In this document: piece after piece, positions 16,141 through 23,421 of the stretch
How positions within the stretch are numbered: the first letter of the stretch is position 1
Layout of the letters: the number at the start of each line of letters is the position of its first letter
NCBI RefSeq assembly: GCF_003711205.1
Contig: NZ_CP031013.1
Coordinates: forward strand, 806,001 to 870,000
DNA from: Polaromonas sp. SP1
GTDB lineage: Bacteria; Pseudomonadota; Gammaproteobacteria; Burkholderiales; Burkholderiaceae_C
Reading direction: 5' to 3'
Length of the DNA stretch: 64,000 nucleotides
Program-made: the position numbers and the translations under genes
Notes under the pieces: generated by a model
The model's database searches: none
What the model saw: only the letters and a program-made list of their open reading frames with translations
Told to the model about the DNA's origin: nothing

Positions 16141-17666
16141 CGCACCTGGCCGCAGTAACGCTCACAGAAGGGGCAGCCCGTCATGGGCAGCCAGCTCGGA
16201 ATATTGAAGTAGCGCTTGAAGGCCACGCCCAGCACGCCTTCGCGGTAGGCGGGGTAGTTAAAGCCCTTGCCTTCCACCGCGTAAAAAGGCACGCCGCTTT
16301 GCTCAAAGCTCAGCGCACTTACCGACTCGAAGTAAGGCGCAAATTCTTCCAGCTTCGGCGGGTCGGCCACGATGATGCGGATCGTTTTGCCCTGGTAGAG
16401 CGAGAAGTCGACCAGCATGTCGTCTTGCCGCGCATGGAACTTGCCGGAGCCGAAGACCGGCATGTACTGGCGGCGCTCAAAACCGAAAATCGACGCGGGC
16501 GTGTAGGCCTCGGCCATCAGCACCGCACCGGGCACGGTCACCTGCTGCAGCATCTCGGCGGTTTTGTAGCTGCGGATGATTTGCGGATAGAGCTTGGTGC
16601 TGCGCCAGTTGTCGAGCGAGGTCATGTACAGCCCCGCGACCACCAGCACATGCAGGCCGGCAAACACGGCCAGGCCCTTGGCGCAGGCCTTGAGCCTGTC
16701 GGCAGGCAGGGCAAACGCCAGGAACACAAAACCGAAGGGGTAGAACGACAGCACCCAGTGCAGGCCGATCACTTTTTTGGCCGACAGCAGCGCAAAGAAA
16801 ACCAGCGGCACCACCACCAGGCAGGCCAGCAGGCGCTGCGAGCGCGCCGTAGCCGCCAGCGCCTGGCGATACCTGAAGGCCATCCACACCGCTACGGGCG
16901 TGATGAGGTAGACCATCATGCCGATGTAGGTGAGCGGCTTGCGCCATTCAAACACCGCATCTTCATTGCGGTTGTACACGTTGAACATGATGTTGGACCA
17001 GCCGTGCGACATGTTGTAGGCGATGTTGATGGCCGGACCCGGCAAGGCGCACAGCACCAGCAGCGCAAAGCCGGCGAGCCGGTCGCGGCGGTACAGCATG
17101 AAGTACACAAAGTAGGTGAAGCCCAGCACCACCGAGAAATACTTCGAAAGAAACGCGCAACCTAAAAAGAAACCCGACAGGGCATAAAGGCCGTAGGCGG
17201 CGCGGTCGGCCTGCGCGCGGCGCTCGGCGCGCATCAGCGCGGCGACCGACAGCACCGACCAGAGAATCAGCGGCGTGTCGGTGGTGATCAGGGTGTTGAG
17301 CCAGTTGAGCGGGGCGAGCCAGAAAAACAGCACCGCCCAGGCGGCGCGTACTTTATCGACCGGCTTCAATGCCCACCACAGCGCCGCGCCCAGCGCCAGC
17401 GGCAGCAGCACGATCGGCAGTCGTATGGACCACAGGCTGTCGCCCAGCGTGGCGCGCATCAGCGCGATCAGCCAGCCCACCATGGGCGGATGGTCCGAAT
17501 AGCCCCAATCCGGGTACACGCCCCACCAGTAAAAGAAGGCCTCGTCGCCGGTGACCGGAAAAGTGACGGCGATCCAGAACCGCAGCAGCAAAGAGAGCAG
17601 GCCGGCGGCCAGCAGCCAGCGGCTCAGTGAAACAGGAAAGGCGGCGGTGTCGTGGTTCTGGGGCAT
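16128..17666 (-). CDS. GT-C glycosyltransferase of the ArnT/PMT family (GT39-like)
   Basis: 512 residues from ATG 17666, with about 12 membrane helices and a C-terminal soluble part. The first outer loop carries VTGDEAFFYWWG (D41, E42), the acidic pair needed for polyprenyl-phosphate sugar donors, and YSDHPPMVGWLIAL follows as in ArnT-like enzymes. Such proteins move a sugar from a lipid carrier to a lipid, protein or glycan on the periplasmic face. It overlaps the downstream HAD gene by 13 bases and follows a YbhN-like gene. The sugar is predicted from context to be a pentose. The C-terminus has a Cys-rich tail (CPFCERYCGQVRC), which is unusual. Confidence 0.86.
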   Translation of the reverse strand: MPQNHDTAAFPVSLSRWLLAAGLLSLLLRFWIAVTFPVTGDEAFFYWWGVYPDWGYSDHPPMVGWLIALMRATLGDSLWSIRLPIVLLPLALGAALWWALKPVDKVRAAWAVLFFWLAPLNWLNTLITTDTPLILWSVLSVAALMRAERRAQADRAAYGLYALSGFFLGCAFLSKYFSVVLGFTYFVYFMLYRRDRLAGFALLVLCALPGPAINIAYNMSHGWSNIMFNVYNRNEDAVFEWRKPLTYIGMMVYLITPVAVWMAFRYRQALAATARSQRLLACLVVVPLVFFALLSAKKVIGLHWVLSFYPFGFVFLAFALPADRLKACAKGLAVFAGLHVLVVAGLYMTSLDNWRSTKLYPQIIRSYKTAEMLQQVTVPGAVLMAEAYTPASIFGFERRQYMPVFGSGKFHARQDDMLVDFSLYQGKTIRIIVADPPKLEEFAPYFESVSALSFEQSGVPFYAVEGKGFNYPAYREGVLGVAFKRYFNIPSWLPMTGCPFCERYCGQVRCPR

Positions 17667-17740
17667 GAAACTGGAAACTGGGGGAATCGTGGGCGGCCCC
17701 GGCAAGAGGGGCGAAGGCAGCAAAGGCGGGAAAGAGGGGC

Positions 17741-18739
17741 CTAGCGAAAGCTGATTTCCTTGCGGATGGCCGCACTATAAAGCAAGGCCACCACGCCAAT
17801 GCCCACGGCCAGCCACAGCGTCAGCAGCCGCACCAGCACGGTGACGGACAAGGCCACCGCCGGCGTGGCGCCCTGCGCCACCAGCAGGCCCGTGAGCACG
17901 GCCTCGGTGCCGCCCAGGCCGGCCGGCAAGGCCGACAGCGCGCCGGCCACCATGGCCACGGCATAAAAACCGGTGGCCGTCAGCAACTCCATGTGCACAT
18001 TCATGGCGCGGCACACCAGCCATACGGCCAGGCCCTGCGCGGCCCAGGCCAGCAGCGTGAGGCCGAACCACAACCAGGGCCGCACCGCCAGGCAATGCCA
18101 GGCCTCGCGCAGCCAGGCAAAGCGGGCAAAAAGCTTCTCACGGTAGAGAAAGAGCAAGGCGACGGCCAGGATCACCAGCAGAGCACCGGCCGCCAGCAAC
18201 CCCACCAGCAAGGCGGGCGCCGACTGCACCGCGCCGTGGCGCAGCAACCAGGCCAGCGCCGGCAGGCACAGCAGCAGCAGGCACAGCAGATCGGCCAGGC
18301 GCTCGGCGCCGAAGATGGCCAGGCTTTGCGCCGCGCCCAGCGGCTGGCGCGCCAGCATCAGGCCGCGCACCGCCTCGCCGACATTGCCGGGCGTAGGCGT
18401 AAACGCATAGCCGGCCAGGTAAAGGCGCAGGCCCTGCACCGCGCCGAAGTGGCGCCCGTAGTGCGCCATCCAGAATCGCCAGCGCAGGCCGCGCAGCAGG
18501 TAATTGAGCAGGCACAGGCCCGCGGCCTGCGCGCCGGTGGCCGACCAGAGCAAGGCGAGTGAGGTTTGCGGGCTGTCGCCCCAGACCAGCAGCACGGCTG
18601 CGTACGCCGTGGCCACTACGCCGAGCACCAGCAAAAGCCGCTTGAACGGCAGGCCGCCTGCTGCGGGCGCTGCGGCCACGGTGTTGGCGGGATGGTCGCC
18701 GGAACTCACAAACGGCGGCTCAGGAAGATGGCCAGCCAC
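17741..18739 (-). CDS. YbhN/LPG-synthetase-like integral membrane protein
   Basis: 332 residues, about eight transmembrane segments, matching the 'lysylphosphatidylglycerol synthase TM region' family (UPF0104/YbhN). Visible family features are LLRGLRWRFWMAHYG near residue 80, the PTPGNVGEAVRGLML loop near 115, and AGLGGTEAVLTGLLVAQG near 275. Members often sit beside glycosyltransferases and are suspected of lipid or lipid-sugar movement, but the activity is unproven. It overlaps the upstream UbiA-type gene by 34 bases, implying coupled translation. It may flip the lipid-linked sugar made by its neighbours; this is inference. Confidence 0.85.
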   Translation of the reverse strand: MAGHLPEPPFVSSGDHPANTVAAAPAAGGLPFKRLLLVLGVVATAYAAVLLVWGDSPQTSLALLWSATGAQAAGLCLLNYLLRGLRWRFWMAHYGRHFGAVQGLRLYLAGYAFTPTPGNVGEAVRGLMLARQPLGAAQSLAIFGAERLADLLCLLLLCLPALAWLLRHGAVQSAPALLVGLLAAGALLVILAVALLFLYREKLFARFAWLREAWHCLAVRPWLWFGLTLLAWAAQGLAVWLVCRAMNVHMELLTATGFYAVAMVAGALSALPAGLGGTEAVLTGLLVAQGATPAVALSVTVLVRLLTLWLAVGIGVVALLYSAAIRKEISFR

Positions 18740-19572
18740 AGCACGCCGGCGGCCAGGATCCAGGGGTCGCGCAGCATGTCGCGCGCGACGTCTTCGCCAC
18801 GGCCGCGGTGCACCTGGTAGGTGTAGCGCAGCATGCCGAAGATCACCACCGGCACGGTGTAGAGCAAACGCTCGCCGTGCTGCAGCTGCGCCTCGGGGCT
18901 GGTGGCAAACAGGCTGTAGGTGGCCAGCGTGGCGGTCATGGTGACGGCCATGAAGGTGTCCAGCAGGGCCGGCGGGTAGTGCGCCATCACGGCGCGCTGG
19001 CTGGCCTCTTCATGAAAGCTCTCGGCCTTGCGTTTGGAAAACCCGAGGAACAGCGCCACAAAAATGCCGGTGAGCAGCAGCCAGCGCGACGGCGGGATGC
19101 CAACGGCCACAGTGCCGGCCAGCAGCCGCAGCATGAAACCCGAGGCGATGATGGACACATCGACCACCGGCACCTGCTTGAGCCGCCACGAGTAGGCGAG
19201 ATTCAGCACCGCATACACGCCGAGCAGCGCCAGCAGCGTTCGGTTGCCCGCGGCCAGCAGCAGGCCCGCGAACAGCAGCAGCGCGGCCAGCACCAGCGCC
19301 ACCGGTACAGACACCGCGCCGCTGGCCAGCGGCCGGTGGCGTTTGGTGGGGTGCAACGCGTCGTTCGCACGGTCGTGCCAGTCGTTGATGATGTAGACCA
19401 TGCTTGAGAGGCAGCAAAACGCGGCAAAGGCGTAGAAAACGCGCAGGTCCAGTGCGGTGTCCTGCCAGTTCTGGCTGAAGACCAGGCCGGCAAACACGAA
19501 GGCGTTTTTCAGCCACTGGTGCGGCCGCATGAGCCGGATCAAGGCCAGCGGTGAGGAGGACGAAGATGTCAT
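18706..19572 (-). CDS. UbiA-family phosphoribosyl-polyprenol synthase (DPPR-synthase-like)
   Basis: 288 residues from ATG 19572, about nine membrane helices. The first catalytic loop reads NDWHDRANDALHPTKRHRPLASG in two blocks (N63-D67 and D71 to G85): the NDxxDxxxD plus KxxRP pattern of decaprenyl-phosphate 5-phosphoribosyltransferases, rather than of ubiquinone or haem prenyltransferases. RPHQWLKNAFVFAGLVFS at the N-terminus is also typical. It would transfer phosphoribose from PRPP onto polyprenyl phosphate. It heads a minus-strand operon with YbhN, GT-C and HAD genes. No DprE1/DprE2-type epimerase genes are present nearby. Confidence 0.88.
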   Translation of the reverse strand: MTSSSSSPLALIRLMRPHQWLKNAFVFAGLVFSQNWQDTALDLRVFYAFAAFCCLSSMVYIINDWHDRANDALHPTKRHRPLASGAVSVPVALVLAALLLFAGLLLAAGNRTLLALLGVYAVLNLAYSWRLKQVPVVDVSIIASGFMLRLLAGTVAVGIPPSRWLLLTGIFVALFLGFSKRKAESFHEEASQRAVMAHYPPALLDTFMAVTMTATLATYSLFATSPEAQLQHGERLLYTVPVVIFGMLRYTYQVHRGRGEDVARDMLRDPWILAAGVLWLAIFLSRRL

Positions 19573-19665
19573 CGGGAAGGGGGAAAACACCCCGTGGGGA
19601 AGCGGGCTTCAAGCATAACTGACGGGCAGGCAACGGACATCCCCGAATACGGCCAGAATGAGGGC

Positions 19666-20874
19666 ATGTCTTTCGCACCCTCCCCCACCCTCAACCCCAC
19701 GCCCTCAACCCTGCCCGCCGTTTCACCCCACGCCCTGGCCTTGATCCAGGCCCTGGTGCGCATGAACACGGTCAGCGACAACAGCAACCTTGAGCTGATC
19801 CATTTTGTGCGGGACGAGCTCAAAAAACTCGGAGTGGCCAGCCGCATCACCACCAATGCCGGCAAAACCAAGGCCAACCTCTTCGCCACGCTGGGCGAGG
19901 GCAAACCGGGCGGCGTCATCCTGTCAGGCCACACCGACACCGTGCCCTGGGACGGGCAGGACTGGACGCTGGACCCGCTGTCGGCAACCGTGAAGGACGG
20001 CCGGCTTTACGGCCGCGGCAGCTGCGACATGAAGGGTTTTATCGGCATGGCGCTGGCGCACGCCGGGGATTTCATCCACAGCCAGGCGCCGTTTGCGGTG
20101 CACCTGGCACTCAGCTATGACGAGGAAGTCGGTTGCCTGGGCGTGCGCGAGCTGATTGCCGACATGAAAGACGCCGGCATCAAGCCGCTGGCCTGCATCG
20201 TCGGCGAGCCCACCAGCATGGTGCCGGCCACGGCGCACAAGGGCGTGTACCGCTACAAATGCTGCGTGCGCGGCAAGGAGGCGCACTCCTCACTCACGCC
20301 GCAGTCCGTTAACGCCATCGAGATGGCGGCCCGCGTCATCGGCAAGCTGCGCGACATGGGCGAGGGGTTTGAGGCCAACGAGCCGCGTTACGAAGGCTTT
20401 GACGTGCCCTTCAGCACCACCAGCGTCGGGCAGTTCCACGGCGGCATTGCCGACAACGTGGTGCCGCGCGACGCCGAGTTCCGTTATGAGTTCCGCAACC
20501 TGCCCACCGCCGACGCGCATTCAATGCAAAAAGAGGTCGTAGCCTACGCGGAGCGTGCACAGCCCGCTATGAAAAAGATAGCGCCCGACGCCGGCTTCAG
20601 TTTTGAGACGATTTGTGAGGTGCCCGCCTTTTTGGGCTCGGCCGGCGACGCGGTGACGCAACTGGCGCAGCGCCTGGCCGGCACCAAAGAGACCACGCTG
20701 GTCGCCTTCGGCACCGAGGCCGGCCTCTTCAAGGACGCCGGCATTCCGACCGTGGTGTGCGGCCCCGGCAGCATCAACCAGGCGCACCAGCCTGATGAAT
20801 TTGTCAGCCTGGAGCAATTGGCGCGTTGCCAGGACTTCATGCGTGGGCTGATCGCCACGCGGCAGATCGCCTGA
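19666..20874 (+). CDS. argE: Acetylornithine deacetylase
   Basis: 402 residues of the M20 dizinc amidohydrolase family. It removes acetyl from N2-acetylornithine in arginine synthesis. Metal-site motifs are visible: SGHTDTVPWDGQDW (H89, D91), GRGSCDMKG (D121), and YDEEVGC (E153/E154). The start is ATG 19666; the longer frame from 19594 is unlikely because it overlaps the divergent UbiA promoter region. A strong terminator follows the stop. GCTATGAAAAAGATAGC (20566-20582) resembles the core of the short interspersed repeat family and lies in frame. Other M20 substrates are possible but the argE resemblance is good. Confidence 0.9.
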   Translation: MSFAPSPTLNPTPSTLPAVSPHALALIQALVRMNTVSDNSNLELIHFVRDELKKLGVASRITTNAGKTKANLFATLGEGKPGGVILSGHTDTVPWDGQDWTLDPLSATVKDGRLYGRGSCDMKGFIGMALAHAGDFIHSQAPFAVHLALSYDEEVGCLGVRELIADMKDAGIKPLACIVGEPTSMVPATAHKGVYRYKCCVRGKEAHSSLTPQSVNAIEMAARVIGKLRDMGEGFEANEPRYEGFDVPFSTTSVGQFHGGIADNVVPRDAEFRYEFRNLPTADAHSMQKEVVAYAERAQPAMKKIAPDAGFSFETICEVPAFLGSAGDAVTQLAQRLAGTKETTLVAFGTEAGLFKDAGIPTVVCGPGSINQAHQPDEFVSLEQLARCQDFMRGLIATRQIA

Positions 20875-20877
20875 ATC

Positions 20878-20906
20878 AAAAAAGCCCGGGCAAGCCGGGC
20901 TTTTTT
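20878..20906 (+). terminator. Intrinsic terminator between argE and convergent binding-protein gene
   Basis: AAAAAAGCCCGG, loop GCAAG, CCGGGCTTTTTT. The A and T runs make it usable from both strands, as suits the convergent genes argE and 20930-22060. Confidence 0.92.
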
Positions 20907-20929
20907 GACGAGGATGTACCGCCTCGCGA

Positions 20930-22060
20930 TCAGGTCCTGACCCGGCCGTCACCTGTGAGCATCGACAGCTCCACAAAACTCGACGCCACATGGTCCGTCG
21001 GCGAAAACGACACCGAGAACCCGCCGAGCGACTGGGTGCCCATGCCTTCGAGGCCGGAAATCAGCGACTCGCGGCTGATCTTGGCGCCGCCTCGCTTGAG
21101 GCCGTCCACCAGCACCCGGGCGGCCACATAACCTTCCATGCTGGAGAAGTTGATCTGCGCGTCCTTGCCCGCGGCCTTCACGGCGTCGACAAACTCGCGC
21201 GCAATCGGGCGGGCCGTGTTGTAGGGCGAAGGCATAACCTGCGACACCACCACGCCTGCGCCGTCTTTGCCCAGCTCGTCAGCCAGCGCCTGCGTGCCGA
21301 CAAAAGAGACGTTGTAGAAAGTGCCGCCGTAACCGGCCTTGCGGGCCTCGCGGATGAACGCCGCGCAGGCCTTGTAGGCGCCGATCTGCACCACCGCATC
21401 AGGGCCGGCGGCGACCAGCGTGCTCACGGCCTTGGCCACATCGACCGAATTGCGCTCGACGGTCGCCGTCGCCACCGGCTTGAGGTTCTGCGCGCCCAGC
21501 GCCAGCACCACGCCGTCCAGGCCGGCTTTGCCGTAGGCATCGTTCTGGTGGAACACGGCGATTTTTTTCAGCCCCAGGGCGGTCAGCTGCTTGACGATCA
21601 GGCCTGTCTCATCGTTGTAGGAAGCGCGCACATGGAAGGCGTACTTGTTGAACGGCTCGCGCAGCGCCATGGCGCCGGTGAACGGGGCGATGAAGGGAAC
21701 CTTGTCCTTCGTCGCCAGCGGCAGCGCAACAACGCTGGTGGGCGTACCGATGTAGCCAAAGAGCGCAAATACATCGTCGGCGATCAGCTTGCGGGTGTTT
21801 TCAGCGCAGCGGTCAGGCTCATAGCCGTCATCGAGGTTGCGGATTTCGATCAGTCGCTTGCCGACGCCGCCTTGCGCGTTGACCTGGTCGAAATAGACTT
21901 TCGCGCCCTGGTAGAACTGGATGCCCAGCTGTGCGGCCGGCCCGGTAAAGGGCGCCGACTGGCCCAGGATGATCTTGTCAGTCTGTGCGTGGGCGATGTT
22001 AAAAGCGCCCAGCATGGACGCGCCGACGGCGGTGGAGAAGGTTCTGCGAGTAAGTTTCAT
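20930..22060 (-). CDS. Branched-chain-amino-acid-type ABC substrate-binding protein (orphan)
   Basis: 376 residues, type I periplasmic binding protein of the Leu/Ile/Val (LivK-like) class. Signal region TRRTFSTAVGASMLGAFNIAHAQ (split around residues 4-26) contains an Arg-Arg and ends in AHAQ. The mature protein begins DKIILGQSAPFTGPAAQLG, typical of aromatic or amide-acid binding Liv proteins. No ABC permease or ATPase is adjacent; a second paralogous binding protein lies 159 bases upstream. It probably works with a transporter encoded elsewhere. Ligand unknown. Confidence 0.88.
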   Translation of the reverse strand: MKLTRRTFSTAVGASMLGAFNIAHAQTDKIILGQSAPFTGPAAQLGIQFYQGAKVYFDQVNAQGGVGKRLIEIRNLDDGYEPDRCAENTRKLIADDVFALFGYIGTPTSVVALPLATKDKVPFIAPFTGAMALREPFNKYAFHVRASYNDETGLIVKQLTALGLKKIAVFHQNDAYGKAGLDGVVLALGAQNLKPVATATVERNSVDVAKAVSTLVAAGPDAVVQIGAYKACAAFIREARKAGYGGTFYNVSFVGTQALADELGKDGAGVVVSQVMPSPYNTARPIAREFVDAVKAAGKDAQINFSSMEGYVAARVLVDGLKRGGAKISRESLISGLEGMGTQSLGGFSVSFSPTDHVASSFVELSMLTGDGRVRT

Positions 22061-22219
22061 GCGGTGATTCTCCCAATGCAGCTTGCGCTTGTGTGTTCAT
22101 CATCACCAACCGAAAGCGTATTCGTAAGATTTATCACTGTTTTGGCGGCCCAAACGGCCATATTGCCAGCAAATTGCCAGCTTTTGCGGCATTTAGCCAA
22201 CAGTGCCGCCAGCCTTCGC

Positions 22220-23371
22220 TTACTCCCGCACCCGCCCTGTCGCATCAATGAGGCTGAGTTCGACCAGCTTGGAGCCCACGCGGTCACCGTCAAAGTGAAG
22301 GCGAAAACCACCCAGGTTCAGGTCCTGCATGGTGTCCAGCGCCTTGCGCAGCTTGGCGCGGGTCGGGTCCTTGCCGGCCTTGCGCAGGGCTTCGGTGAAA
22401 GTCCAGGCGGCGATATAGCCTTCGAGCATGTAGACATTGGATTTGAGTTTGGCGGCCGCGGCGTCTGCCTGCAACTCGCGCACCAGGACGCTTTTGGCGT
22501 TGTCCGACTTGGGCGTGACCCGCGCCACCACCACACCGGCGCCGGCCGCGCCCAACTGCTCGGCCAGCAGGCTTTCGCCGGTGGTGGAAAAGCCGTAGAT
22601 CGGCCCGCGAAAGCCCTTGGTCCGCAGGTCGCGTATGGCGCTGGCGGCGCCCGAGGCGTCGCTGATCACCAGCACCGACTCAGGTTTTTTGGCCAGAACC
22701 TGGTCGACGCTGGTGGCGATGCTGCCGCCTGTCAGCGGCGACTTGGCCACCAGATTGGCGCCCAGGCCGCCCATGGTGCGCTCGGCCGAGTCCAGCGCCG
22801 CCAGCGACTCCAGGTCTTTGCCGTGCAGGATGGCCAGCTTGCGCATGCCCAAGGTCTCGGCGTGGCGCGTGATGACCGCGGCTTCTTCCGAATAGCCGGG
22901 CCGCACTGAATACACATTGGGGTAGAGCGAGCCGCGCAGCTCGTCGGCGCCCGCCATGGGGGCAAACAGCAGCACATCGGTGTCTTTGAGCAGCGGATTC
23001 GCGGCGGTGACCTGCGGCGAGCCGTAGTAGCCAAAAAGGGCAAACACCTTCTGGTCGAGCAGCTTTTTGGTGTTGGCCGCGGTAGTTTCAGGGTTGCCGG
23101 CGTCGTCCAGCGTGGTCAGCTCGATCTTGCGGCCGTTGATGCCGCCGCCGGCATTGACGCGGTCGAAATACAGGCGCGCACCCTGCCCAAACGGCGTGGC
23201 CAGCGTGGTGCCGGGCCCGGTGACGGCCAGCGATTGCCCCAGCGTGATGGCCGTCTTGCTGATGCCGTCCTGCGCCTTGACCCCTGTTGCCGCCAGGACG
23301 GCCAGGGCCGCTACCATGGTGATTTTGGCGGCGGCCCGGACTGCGCGCATTCCACGTTTTGTTGTTGTCAT
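22220..23371 (-). CDS. Branched-chain-amino-acid-type ABC substrate-binding protein (orphan, paralogue)
   Basis: 383 residues from ATG 23371 (the frame is open to 23407). The signal peptide ends near GVKAQ. The mature part starts ISKTAITLGQSLAVTGPGTTLATPFGQGARLYFDRVNAGGGINGRK in the Liv class pattern and is clearly related to the 20930 protein (the C-termini share GGF...F..D.VGSKLVELS...TGRVR with its neighbour's SFVELSMLTGDGRVR). This suggests local duplication. No permease genes are present. It is divergent from the molybdopterin oxidoreductase, with only 50 bases between starts, so the two promoters overlap. Confidence 0.88.
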   Translation of the reverse strand: MTTTKRGMRAVRAAAKITMVAALAVLAATGVKAQDGISKTAITLGQSLAVTGPGTTLATPFGQGARLYFDRVNAGGGINGRKIELTTLDDAGNPETTAANTKKLLDQKVFALFGYYGSPQVTAANPLLKDTDVLLFAPMAGADELRGSLYPNVYSVRPGYSEEAAVITRHAETLGMRKLAILHGKDLESLAALDSAERTMGGLGANLVAKSPLTGGSIATSVDQVLAKKPESVLVISDASGAASAIRDLRTKGFRGPIYGFSTTGESLLAEQLGAAGAGVVVARVTPKSDNAKSVLVRELQADAAAAKLKSNVYMLEGYIAAWTFTEALRKAGKDPTRAKLRKALDTMQDLNLGGFRLHFDGDRVGSKLVELSLIDATGRVRE

Positions 23372-23421
23372 GATGTGTCTCCCCCGGGATGCCCCGATGA
23401 CTGTCAATATAGAGTTGAACC

